Of a stretch of DNA of 26,157 bases, positions 15,838-23,569 are shown piece after piece. The position numbers and the translations under genes are program-made. Source of the DNA: UPXZ01 sp964568675. Its GTDB lineage: Bacteria > Bacteroidota > Bacteroidia > Bacteroidales > Paludibacteraceae. The stretch is taken from positions 1-26,157 of the forward strand of contig CAZMQV010000049.1 of NCBI GenBank assembly GCA_964568675.1. The letters are read 5' to 3'. Positions within the stretch are counted from its first letter, which is position 1. Every line of letters starts with the position of its first letter. A model generated the notes under the pieces. The model searched no databases. It was not told the DNA's origin and worked only from the letters and a program-made list of their open reading frames with translations.

Positions 15838-16488
15838 ATGAGAAGATACTTTATTATTACAGCCATAGTACTCATTGTCTTGAGTTCTTGCGACCGAACA
15901 TACGTTGTATCAGGAAAAGTGATTAACGATATAGATGGGCAAATGATAACGAATGCAAAGATAATTACTTCTGAACGCCTTACGATATATAGTGATTCGT
16001 TAGGTAAGTTTAGGCTAAATTTATTCGGGCCGGGGGCACGAAGTGACAAATTAGAAGTCTTAGTGATTAAAGAAGGCTACGAGACAAAATATTTTGACTT
16101 AAGTAAATATGAGGACATTCATAATATTACATTAGAATTAAAGCCTTATAATACACCTTTCAAAACAAAATATCCACCGTTATTTGTTGCACCAGTTTAT
16201 TATATTAATTTGATAATTATCAATTTGATAGTTTTTTTTACCCTATGTTTTATTCTTTTCAAAAAAGTTAAATATCGCTGGCTTTGGATAGCATTAATTC
16301 TTCTTGTAAATTTAACACTGAGAGTCAAATATATCAATGGATATATTGATGTCGATTTTTTTCATTTTCCTTTTTATCTTAAGCATTATTCATTTTATCC
16401 TTTTACCTTTAAAATACCAATACTATTCTCAACTATTGCATTTTGGAGTATTTATTTCATAGATAGAAATAGAATTATCAAAAAATGA
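15838..16488 (+). CDS. Lipoprotein with CarboxypepD_reg-like domain and C-terminal membrane segments
   Basis: I start this 216-aa protein at the ATG at 15838, because translation from there gives a clean lipoprotein signal: a hydrophobic stretch followed by LSSC, with Cys18 as the lipidated residue. The upstream extension would overlap the hydrolase gene. Residues about 20-100 form a carboxypeptidase-regulatory-like beta sandwich (VVSGKVINDIDGQMITNAKI, SDSLGKFRLNL). The rest holds three hydrophobic segments (near YYINLIIINLIVFFTLCFIL, WLWIALILLVNLTL and IPILFSTIAFWSIYFI), an unusual combination with a lipid anchor. It lies 11 bp after the hydrolase and 10 bp before the HlyD gene. Function is not known; an envelope-anchored self-protection or accessory protein is possible. 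Confidence 0.65.
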   Translation: MRRYFIITAIVLIVLSSCDRTYVVSGKVINDIDGQMITNAKIITSERLTIYSDSLGKFRLNLFGPGARSDKLEVLVIKEGYETKYFDLSKYEDIHNITLELKPYNTPFKTKYPPLFVAPVYYINLIIINLIVFFTLCFILFKKVKYRWLWIALILLVNLTLRVKYINGYIDVDFFHFPFYLKHYSFYPFTFKIPILFSTIAFWSIYFIDRNRIIKK

Positions 16489-16498
16489 TTGTAATTGA

Positions 16499-17818
16499 AT
16501 GAAAGAAGACAGGCTATCTCAAACAAACGAGAAAAATCACCTACATTCCAAATCCGAAGAAGTTCAAGCCATTATCGACCGTATGCCCACCTATTGGGTA
16601 AAATGGGTGGCATTGTGCGTAGGCGTGCTGATGGGCGTTATCGTGCTGCTTGGCTTTCTGATACAATATCCCGATACGGTGGACGGGCAAATTTCCGTAA
16701 CGGCAACCACCGCACCTGTTCGTTTGGTGTCAAACAGCAACGGTCGTATCAATTTACTTCAAAGCAACAAATCACAACTGCAAAAAGGCGATGTAATTTC
16801 TTATTTGGAAAGCGGAGCCAATTACAAGCATATTCTTTGGGTGGAAAACTCACTTAACTCGCTCAATGAAAGTACAAAAAACTTTATCACACTCCCCGAT
16901 ACGCTGATACTCGGCGAAGTAAGTTCGGCATACAATGCCTTTTTGCTTGCCTATCTGCAATACGAGCGTGTGCTGACCTCCGATATTTACAGCACGATGC
17001 GTCAAAATCTGCAACAGCAAATCCGCTCTGACGAAGCCGTAATATCCAATCTCGATAACGAGTTGCAACTCAAAAAACAAATACTCCGCACCTCCACTGA
17101 TCAACTCCGCAAAGATAGTTTGCTCTTTGCCTCCAAAGGTATCAGCGAACAAGAATACCAACGGCAACATACCGCACATCTGTCTTTACAAGAAACACAG
17201 CTAAACCTGCAAAGCAGCCGGCTGATGAAACAATCGGAAGTTAGCCGTAATCAATTGGAAATTCAACGCATTCTGCTTGAAGAAACCGAAACCAAAGAAA
17301 AAGCCTACTCTGATTTTATTACCCGAAAAAATGAACTCTCCAACGGCATCAATCTTTGGAAAGAACGCTACCTGCAATATTCACCCGTTGAAGGAGAGCT
17401 GGAATACCTCGGTTTTTGGCGTGATAATAGTTTTGTGCAAGCCGGACAGGAAATTTTTTCAATTATTCCCGATAAAAATAACATTTTGGGCGAAGTGATG
17501 ATACCTTCTTTTGGCGCGGGAAAAGTAGAAGTAGGGCAAACTGCTAACGTAAAAATCAACAATTACCCGTATGATGAATATGGATTGCTAAAAGGTGTGG
17601 TAAAATCCGTTTCTCGCATTACCAACAAACTGAAAACGCAGCAAGGCGATGTAGATGCTTATTTGGTACTTATATCCTTTCCCGATGGTACTGTAACCAA
17701 TTTCGGAAAAACGCTTCCCCTTGATTTTGAAAGCAAAGGAACAGCCGAAATTATCACCAAACCTAAGAGACTAATTGAAAGGTTTTTTGATAACTTAAAA
17801 GCAAAAGGAGAAAAATAA
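16499..17818 (+). CDS. HlyD-family periplasmic adaptor of the exporter
   Basis: The 439-aa product has a short cytosolic N-terminus, one membrane segment (about residues 35-55, VKWVALCVGVLMGVIVLLGF) and the start of a lipoyl/barrel-sandwich domain (VDGQISVTATTAPVRLVSNS and INLLQSNKSQLQKGDVI). A long coiled-coil hairpin spans about 150-290, followed by the return strand (PVEGELEYLGFWRDNSFVQA) and a beta-barrel (LGEVMIPSFGAGKVEVGQTA). This is the membrane fusion protein linking an ABC transporter to TolC. It is complete. Base composition is visibly richer in G+C than the two genes before it. Its last codons and stop (17800-17819) are repeated exactly at 19136-19155, in front of a fragment of the transporter gene. 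Confidence 0.92.
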   Translation: MKEDRLSQTNEKNHLHSKSEEVQAIIDRMPTYWVKWVALCVGVLMGVIVLLGFLIQYPDTVDGQISVTATTAPVRLVSNSNGRINLLQSNKSQLQKGDVISYLESGANYKHILWVENSLNSLNESTKNFITLPDTLILGEVSSAYNAFLLAYLQYERVLTSDIYSTMRQNLQQQIRSDEAVISNLDNELQLKKQILRTSTDQLRKDSLLFASKGISEQEYQRQHTAHLSLQETQLNLQSSRLMKQSEVSRNQLEIQRILLEETETKEKAYSDFITRKNELSNGINLWKERYLQYSPVEGELEYLGFWRDNSFVQAGQEIFSIIPDKNNILGEVMIPSFGAGKVEVGQTANVKINNYPYDEYGLLKGVVKSVSRITNKLKTQQGDVDAYLVLISFPDGTVTNFGKTLPLDFESKGTAEIITKPKRLIERFFDNLKAKGEK

Positions 17819-17846
17819 ATACTCACATTTAAAATAAATTCAAACA

Positions 17847-18404
17847 ATGAGAAAACTAACCAGAAAAAGTTTAGACGAACTTGCAAAAGTGATGCCAGTG
17901 TTAGACGAAAGCACAAAACGTATTTATATCGGAGGTTGTAAACCTTCATGTGTATTTAATTGCTTTGACTATTTAGACGGTGATTTATATGATTCTTGCC
18001 ACTACTATGAATATACATCAGGCAACTTAGGATATGAACCACGAAATGATGGTGGAGTACCGACATCAGATATTCCTGCTATCGGTAGTTTTGGGGGATT
18101 TCATGTTCAAGAACTAACCTCAGGAGTAGCATTGAAGAAAGATGGAACAACTAACGGCTGTAATGTAATGATGACATTTAATGACGGCAACATAGATCAC
18201 GCAGTCATTGTAAATGGCTATGAATATGATGAAAGTGGAAATTTAATGATAAAATATCATGATCCAACGACTGGCACTGATGGGAAAAGAGCTGACGGTA
18301 ATTATTCCGCGCTATACAGTGTAGCCCCTCTATATGTGGACAGCCCGATTACAGGAACTATTGATAATGAATCCGGGTCCATAGTGAACTCCAACTATGC
18401 TTAA
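17847..18404 (+). CDS. Exported cargo 2: double-glycine leader plus papain/C39-like domain
   Basis: The 185-aa product starts with the shared leader in a form two residues shorter (MRKLTRKSLDELAKVMPVLD, then ESTKRIYIGG), ending in Gly-Gly at residue 30. The mature protein begins with Cys31 and has a Cys-rich start, CKPSCVFNCFDYL (C31, C35, C39). It then has DHAVIVNGYEYD (H118) and YHDPTTG (D139), the same order of residues as in cargo 1 and in C39 peptidases. A long acidic C-terminal tail follows. The two cargo proteins are otherwise little alike outside the leader and the H/D block. It is 28 bp after the HlyD gene and is followed at once by a Sec-secreted partner. An exported cysteine peptidase is inferred; which Cys is the nucleophile is uncertain. 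Confidence 0.8.
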   Translation: MRKLTRKSLDELAKVMPVLDESTKRIYIGGCKPSCVFNCFDYLDGDLYDSCHYYEYTSGNLGYEPRNDGGVPTSDIPAIGSFGGFHVQELTSGVALKKDGTTNGCNVMMTFNDGNIDHAVIVNGYEYDESGNLMIKYHDPTTGTDGKRADGNYSALYSVAPLYVDSPITGTIDNESGSIVNSNYA

Positions 18405-18408
18405 AATT

Positions 18409-19113
18409 ATGAGAACAATAACGAATATTCTAATTTTTTTATTTCTATTAATGCTGAATGTAACCGTTTATTCTCAAAGTAAAGGATCTTTTATCCCAAT
18501 AATAGAAGATAATGACACTATTCAAAACAAATATCAGTGGATGGGTACAGAGGGTCGGATGCTTTCAGAAATGAAACTTAATTACCATAAACCAAAAATG
18601 TTTAATGAAGTCGGCAATACCGAATGTTTTAATGATTATCCAAAATTGGAATCTACATTTACGTGTATGGGAAAACAACTTCATTCCAAAGATGGGCAAT
18701 TTATTTCATTCTTAGTGTTTCCAAGTATTTATACCGAAGAATTTCAGAAAAGATTAAATTGGGTATCATCTAACCATTCGGAAGTCTGGGTAGATAAACA
18801 ACATTATAGGCAGATGCGAGGAATAATTAAGAAGTATTATGGAGAAGTAGGAGATTCATGGACAGATTCTATAAAGCACTACATCAAGGAGGATGCAGTT
18901 AAAAAGTTTAATGCCGATTCTGCTTTTTATTTTTCGTTAAAATTACAACCTTCCGATTTCTACAAAAAAGAGTTTAGGCATGTGAAAGTTTTATTTTTGC
19001 AAAAAAAAGGCAGAGGTTATGCTTATATATGCTCATTTTATACAGATAAGGCTAAAGCTAAGTTAGAAAAATACTGGACTAGAATTGAAAAAGTATTGCG
19101 TTACGAAGATTAA
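18409..19113 (+). CDS. Sec-secreted partner protein 2 (unknown family)
   Basis: This is an unrecognised protein of 234 aa with a signal peptide (MRTITNILIFLFLLMLNVTV followed by YSQ). I prefer the ATG at 18409, 4 nt after the cargo 2 stop; an ATG at 18397 would overlap that gene by 8 nt and add four residues (MLKI). The mature protein has a CMGKQLHSKDGQFISFLVFP-type beta segment and a basic helical C-terminus. It is not visibly similar to partner 1 or partner 3 but has the same size, location and export route. By position I infer a periplasmic immunity or inhibitor protein for cargo 2. Confidence 0.68.
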   Translation: MRTITNILIFLFLLMLNVTVYSQSKGSFIPIIEDNDTIQNKYQWMGTEGRMLSEMKLNYHKPKMFNEVGNTECFNDYPKLESTFTCMGKQLHSKDGQFISFLVFPSIYTEEFQKRLNWVSSNHSEVWVDKQHYRQMRGIIKKYYGEVGDSWTDSIKHYIKEDAVKKFNADSAFYFSLKLQPSDFYKKEFRHVKVLFLQKKGRGYAYICSFYTDKAKAKLEKYWTRIEKVLRYED

Positions 19114-19159
19114 AGTATATCTAAAAAGAAAGTTTAGCAAAAGGAGAAAAATAAAAATC

Positions 19160-19348
19160 ATGCTCTTCCACCGTTTCCCCGTAGAATATCAGATGGATTC
19201 ACAAGATTGCGGACCAGCATCATTGAAAATCATCGCCAAGCATTTCGGCAAATACAATTCGTTGCAGTTTATGCGCATTGGCATTGGTATTGCCGATGTA
19301 ATTTGGGGTGAAGAATTGTATAATTCATTAAAAAAAATACTACTATGA
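19160..19348 (+). pseudogene. Truncated duplicate of the transporter's C39 peptidase start
   Basis: From the ATG at 19160 the first 39 residues (MLFHRFPVEYQMDSQDCGPA and on through LQFMR) are nearly identical to the start of the full transporter gene at 19761, including the active-site Cys17 and oxyanion Gln11. Then the sequence diverges into 23 unrelated residues and stops. The catalytic His and Asp, the membrane domain and the ATPase are all missing. At the DNA level 19151-19276 matches 19752-19877 with few changes. It is a by-product of a local duplication and unlikely to be active. Confidence 0.85.
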
Positions 19349-19755
19349 TTTTCTATAATTTTTTATTTTACAAAGGAGTTGAATTAGGTATCAAAACAAG
19401 AAATTACTCAGATACACCCTTATTGGGAGGCTTATCCATATTAGCTCCAATTTTGGGATTTAATATACTTGCAATATCTATGGCTCTTGATATTTTTTTG
19501 AATTGTACTGTAATAAAATCTATTGCTTCAATAAATAAATTACTGTTAGCTGTTTCATTCGTATTAATCCTAAGCTTTTATTATGGTTTCAAGTCTCGTT
19601 ACAAGAGAATAATTGAGAACTTTGACAAGAAACGTCAAAAAGGGAATATTTATGATTGGCATCCGGCATTGGTCATCGCTCCGGTATTGTTAATCTCAGC
19701 CGGATTGGTATTTATACTCATTTATTTAGCATCACTAAAAAAAACATACGGATAA
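19345..19755 (+). CDS. Small membrane protein between the two copies of the transporter start
   Basis: The 136-aa product is unrecognised. It has hydrophobic segments near residues 25-48 (LLGGLSILAPILGFNILAIS), 65-85 (KLLLAVSFVLILSFYYGF) and 105-130 (ALVIAPVLLISAGLVFILIY), so it probably spans the inner membrane three times. Its ATG overlaps the stop of the C39 fragment as ATGA, and the full transporter gene begins 5 bp after its stop. It is enclosed by the duplicated 126-bp segment, so it came in with, or was trapped by, the same rearrangement that placed cargo 2 here. A membrane immunity protein is possible but unproven. Confidence 0.6.
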   Translation: MIFYNFLFYKGVELGIKTRNYSDTPLLGGLSILAPILGFNILAISMALDIFLNCTVIKSIASINKLLLAVSFVLILSFYYGFKSRYKRIIENFDKKRQKGNIYDWHPALVIAPVLLISAGLVFILIYLASLKKTYG

Positions 19756-19760
19756 AAATC

Positions 19761-21920
19761 ATGCTCTTCCACCGTTTCCCCGTAGAATATCAGATGGATT
19801 CGCAAGATTGCGGACCGGCATCATTGAAAATCATCGCCAAGCATTTCGGCAAGTTTTACTCTTTGCAGTTTATGCGCGACCGTTGTGGTATTACCAAAGA
19901 GGGCGTATCGCTACTCGACCTCAGCACCGGAGCCGAAAGCATCGGGCTACGTACACTCGCCATCAAATGCACCATCGATGATGTGGTAAACAGCATTCCG
20001 TTTCCGGCTATCGTGTTTTGGAAAGACAGTCATTTTGTTGTCGTTTATCATTCTGATAAAAAACAGGTATGGGTTTCCGACCCTGCCAAAGGTCGCGTCA
20101 AATACAGTCACGAGGAATTTAAGCGGGGCTGGTATCAGAAAGATGAAAACCAAGGCGTGCTGCTTGCCGTGGAACCCACCGCCGAGTTCAAAGATAGCAA
20201 AGCTGAAAGAGAACAAAAACGAAATAGTTTTTCCAGCATATTAAAATACTTCTTTCCGTACAAACGCAACTTCAGTCTGATTTTCGTGATAATGCTTGTG
20301 GTTACCGCTTTACAGGGAATGCTGCCTTTTATTTCCAAAGCAGTAATTGACGTGGGTATTAAAACCTCAGATGTGAAATTTATCAATATGGTGTTGATTG
20401 GCAATATCAGTATCTTATTGAGCGTGATGATTTTCAACGTACTTCGAGATTGGATATTGTTGCATATCACGGCACGGGTAAACATCGCCCTTATTTCGGA
20501 TTATCTGATAAAGCTGATGAAACTGCCCGTTACCTTTTTCGAAAATAAACTTTTAGGCGATATTCTCCAGCGGGCACAAGACCACGAGCGCATCCGAAGT
20601 TTTATTATGAATAACTCGCTTGCGTTGATTTTTTCCACACTTACTTTCGTGGTTTTCGCGGTTATCCTTCTGATTTACAATGCTGTTATTTTCTATATCT
20701 TTTTAGCCGGTTCCATTCTGTATGTATGTTGGGTGTTGCTTTTTTTAAGCATTCGCAAAAAGTTGGATTGGGAGTATTTTGAATTATTATCCAAAAATCA
20801 AAGTTATTGGGTAGAGACCGTTTCTGCCATTCAAGACATCAAAATTTACAACTACGAGAAGCACCGCCGCTGGAAATGGGAGGAAATTCAGGCACGCTTG
20901 TATCACGTCAATAAACGGGTACTTGCCGTGACTAACGCACAAAACTTAGGCGCTCAGTTTGTGGAAAGCATCAAAAATATGGCTATTGTGTTTTTCTGTG
21001 CCATGGCTGTTATCAAAGGCGATATCACGTTTGGGGTTATGATTTCCACGCAGTTTATTATCGGGATGCTGAATGGTCCTTTGGTGCAATTCATCAACTT
21101 TGTAGTGGGCGCACAATACGCCAAAATCAGTTTCCTGCGTATCAATGAAATCCGCCAGTTGGAAGATGAGGAGGAACTGCTATCCATCGGCTCCACCACC
21201 ATTTTGCCCGAAAAGAAAACCATCACGTTGGAAAATATTCATTTTCAATACACGCAAAATTCACCTTTGGTGTTGCGAAATATTTACTTGCAAATTCCGG
21301 AGAATAAAATTACGGCAATTGTAGGTGGAAGCGGGAGCGGGAAATCAACGTTGTTGAAACTTCTTGTGCGACTTTACAAACCGAGCTACGGCGAAATAAA
21401 AATGGACACAATGAACGTAAATGCCATTAATCTGCGTCAGTGGCGTGATATGTGTGGCGTGGTGATGCAGGACGGTAAAATGTTCAGCGATACGATTTTG
21501 AACAACATCGTACTGGATGCCGAGCGGATTGACTACGACCGACTGCGAGAAGTTTGCAGGATTGCCCAAATTGAAGATGAGATAAATGCCATGCCGAAAG
21601 GCTTTGAAACCACCATCGGCGAAACAGGTCGTGGTTTGAGTGGCGGACAGAAACAGCGTTTGCTGATAGCTCGTGCCTTATACAGAGATCCTAAATTCCT
21701 ATTTTTAGACGAAGCCACAAATTCTTTGGACGCTATCAATGAGAGAAAAATAGTTGATGCGCTTAGCTATGCCTTTGACCAGCGAACTGTTATAGTTGTA
21801 GCTCACAGACTGAGTACAATACGTAATGCTGACCAAATAGTAGTGTTAGAAAAAGGATTTATTGTAGAGATAGGTAATCATAACGCTTTAATGGAAAAAA
21901 AGGATACTATTATGATTTAG
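19761..21920 (+). CDS. Peptidase-containing ABC transporter (C39-TMD-NBD) for leader-bearing cargo
   Basis: The product (719 aa from the ATG at 19761) is a bacteriocin-type transporter. Residues 1-130 are a C39 peptidase with Q11, C17 (SQDCGPAS), H91 (DSHFVVVYH) and D107 (VSDPAKG), which cuts after double-glycine leaders. Residues about 170-450 are the six-helix membrane domain. The ATPase has Walker A GGSGSGKST at 522-530, signature LSGGQ at 626-630, Walker B FLFLDE at 646-651 and H-loop His682. It should cleave and export the four leader-bearing proteins with the HlyD and TolC partners. The last residues (KKDTIMI) are abnormal. The +1-shifted frame after the A7 run at 21895-21901 reads GYYYDLVSSQMQN to a TAA at 21941-21943, the usual end for this family, so one A appears lost. 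The core ATPase is unaffected. Confidence 0.95.
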   Translation: MLFHRFPVEYQMDSQDCGPASLKIIAKHFGKFYSLQFMRDRCGITKEGVSLLDLSTGAESIGLRTLAIKCTIDDVVNSIPFPAIVFWKDSHFVVVYHSDKKQVWVSDPAKGRVKYSHEEFKRGWYQKDENQGVLLAVEPTAEFKDSKAEREQKRNSFSSILKYFFPYKRNFSLIFVIMLVVTALQGMLPFISKAVIDVGIKTSDVKFINMVLIGNISILLSVMIFNVLRDWILLHITARVNIALISDYLIKLMKLPVTFFENKLLGDILQRAQDHERIRSFIMNNSLALIFSTLTFVVFAVILLIYNAVIFYIFLAGSILYVCWVLLFLSIRKKLDWEYFELLSKNQSYWVETVSAIQDIKIYNYEKHRRWKWEEIQARLYHVNKRVLAVTNAQNLGAQFVESIKNMAIVFFCAMAVIKGDITFGVMISTQFIIGMLNGPLVQFINFVVGAQYAKISFLRINEIRQLEDEEELLSIGSTTILPEKKTITLENIHFQYTQNSPLVLRNIYLQIPENKITAIVGGSGSGKSTLLKLLVRLYKPSYGEIKMDTMNVNAINLRQWRDMCGVVMQDGKMFSDTILNNIVLDAERIDYDRLREVCRIAQIEDEINAMPKGFETTIGETGRGLSGGQKQRLLIARALYRDPKFLFLDEATNSLDAINERKIVDALSYAFDQRTVIVVAHRLSTIRNADQIVVLEKGFIVEIGNHNALMEKKDTIMI

Positions 21921-21943
21921 TGTCATCACAAATGCAAAATTAA

Positions 21944-22229
21944 TCATTTTTTATCTGTTCTGCTGATTTTCCATTTATAAAGAAAATTTATTTCTGAATG
22001 AAACATGGATAACTTTTCAAATAAATCTGTTTATAAAAATAGTTCAGATTAGATTTAAAGAATATATAATTCATCAGATTTTCAAGACATATTTTTTTCG
22101 TCAAGCGGAACTTATTGAATTGAAGGATAATACTACATTTCTTTAAAGTGGTATTTCACTCAAAGAAAAACAAGCTTATTAAAGCTTGAAATATGAAAAA
22201 TCAATCTATTAATAAAAAAACTAATCAAT
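21944..22229. other. AT-rich spacer before cargo 3
   Basis: This stretch of about 290 bp has no convincing gene. It contains a 7-bp inverted repeat CAAGCTT / AAGCTTG (22171-22188) not followed by a T run on the plus strand. It also holds the 15-mer TGAAAAATCAATCTA (22194-22208), which recurs 26 bp before the cargo 4 start. TACATTTC near 22133 is a one-off match to the -7 consensus without a good -33. A promoter for cargo 3 is probably here but cannot be placed. Confidence 0.4.
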
Positions 22230-22889
22230 ATGAAAACAAGAAATTTAACCAGAAAAAGTTTAGACGAACTGGCAAAGGTGATGCCGGCGCTTAGTGAAGA
22301 TGTGCAGTACAGTTATATTGCAGGGACTCACTATTATGATTTGGATGGAAATTACTTAGGCAAAATAGGCACAAGTGACGATTTGCGTTTTATTGATAAA
22401 CAGTTGTACGAAAACTATTTAATTGCAGATAGTACTTTTGAATACGGAGGAGAGACTTTTGCTAATACAAGCGAACATACTCAAAAGTTATTTTTGAGCA
22501 AGAAAACAGGGATCCCTGTCGATAAAATTCAAATCTCCACAGGTTCTGAATATATTGCCGGAATTACCAATTTAGGCAATTTAAGGGTTAATCCAAGCGG
22601 TTCGTTTTGGGACACTAACACTAATGCAACTTCTACCTCAGGACATGAGCAAGAACATTATTCGAGTGGCGACTACCAATTACAACAAAATAGTATCGGA
22701 TTGGCTAAAGCTGAGATAAGAACGTATGAAAATCAGATAAATAGACCTGAGTATGAAAACACAACTAAAGAATATAAAGAAGAAACCGCTAATGGACTAT
22801 TTTATTGGTATCAAGAGGCATACAAGATAACAAAAGATGATACATATAATATCAATAAGGATGGTATTAGAAAAAAATGTGGACTATGA
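22230..22889 (+). CDS. Exported cargo 3: shared leader plus HExxH metallopeptidase-like domain
   Basis: The 219-aa product starts with the shared leader (MKTRNLTRKSLDELAKVMPA, then LSEDVQYSYIAG, ending Ala-Gly at residue 32). The mature protein opens with YYDLDGNYLGKIGTSDDLRF, a short motif seen before toxin domains of polymorphic and contractile-system effectors. It contains SGHEQEHYSSGD, an HExxH zinc motif (H139, E140, H143). KAEIRTYENQI follows, where E162 could be the third ligand as in gluzincins. I infer an exported zinc peptidase, perhaps a toxin. No Sec signal is present. The stop overlaps the start of a Sec-secreted partner. Cleavage at Ala-Gly instead of Gly-Gly is plausible for this transporter type but unproven. 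Confidence 0.78.
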   Translation: MKTRNLTRKSLDELAKVMPALSEDVQYSYIAGTHYYDLDGNYLGKIGTSDDLRFIDKQLYENYLIADSTFEYGGETFANTSEHTQKLFLSKKTGIPVDKIQISTGSEYIAGITNLGNLRVNPSGSFWDTNTNATSTSGHEQEHYSSGDYQLQQNSIGLAKAEIRTYENQINRPEYENTTKEYKEETANGLFYWYQEAYKITKDDTYNINKDGIRKKCGL

Positions 22890-23569
22890 ACAAGAAAAGT
22901 GTATTATTAGCGCTGTTGTTCATGAGCTTTATAACTTCTACTGCTCAATACAAAAAATATTATACCAATAAATCCATTAGCAAACAACGTGAATCTAATG
23001 ACATTCATGGTAACTTGTGGTATGTAATGGAAGAAGATAGTTTATTGGTAGGTAATAAAATATACTATTTCAAAACTTCTCCTATCTCTTTTTTAGATGG
23101 CTTTGAATCCATTGTCTGTGACGAGTATCTGGTACTTCCATTTTTATCTACCGGCTACACACTACAGTGGGAAACAGATAAAAACAAGTTATACATTCAT
23201 ACCATTAGCAGGAATGTGGGAGTATGTGCTGGAATGCAATCAGACACAACCGATACGCAGAAGAACAAAATAACACTCAATGATAAGGAGTTTATCAAAC
23301 AACGCTTAGAGTCATTCTTAGGTCGTAGGTTTGATGTAGATGGTTTGTTTGCCGATTGGGTTACCGGAAAGTTTATTGTGTATAAGTACATTCCCAATTT
23401 GTACCCTTATATACTGAAACCTAATTCTAAGGATTATGATATAAAACTTTCAAAGTGTCAAAAAGTTTATATTTTGGAATTAAGAAACGGCATTGTCATT
23501 TCTTTTAAGAGAAATAAATATCTTGAAAAAAAATACAAAGAAGAAACTATTAAAAATAACAAACTTTGA
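22886..23569 (+). CDS. Sec-secreted partner protein 3 (unknown family)
   Basis: This is an unrecognised protein of 227 aa. I start at the ATG at 22886, which overlaps the cargo 3 stop as ATGA and gives a clean signal peptide (MNKKSVLLALLFMSFITSTA then Q); the ATG 9 bp upstream adds only MWT. The mature part is soluble and Lys-rich at the C-terminus, with four cysteines. It is the third secreted protein directly coupled to a leader-bearing cargo. Its end overlaps the glycosyltransferase start by 4 nt. A periplasmic immunity or inhibitor role against the putative metallopeptidase is inferred from position. Confidence 0.7.
   Translation: MNKKSVLLALLFMSFITSTAQYKKYYTNKSISKQRESNDIHGNLWYVMEEDSLLVGNKIYYFKTSPISFLDGFESIVCDEYLVLPFLSTGYTLQWETDKNKLYIHTISRNVGVCAGMQSDTTDTQKNKITLNDKEFIKQRLESFLGRRFDVDGLFADWVTGKFIVYKYIPNLYPYILKPNSKDYDIKLSKCQKVYILELRNGIVISFKRNKYLEKKYKEETIKNNKL

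Noticed and set aside
19656..19760. Upstream in-frame extension of the transporter gene
   Set aside because: The extension overlaps the membrane-protein gene and lacks C39 features. MLFHRFPVEYQ is the normal start, and the duplicated copy at 19160 begins at the same ATG.
22171..22188. CAAGCTT inverted repeat as a terminator for the transporter gene
   Set aside because: No T run follows on the plus strand. The A-rich left side would fit only the minus strand, where no gene ends.
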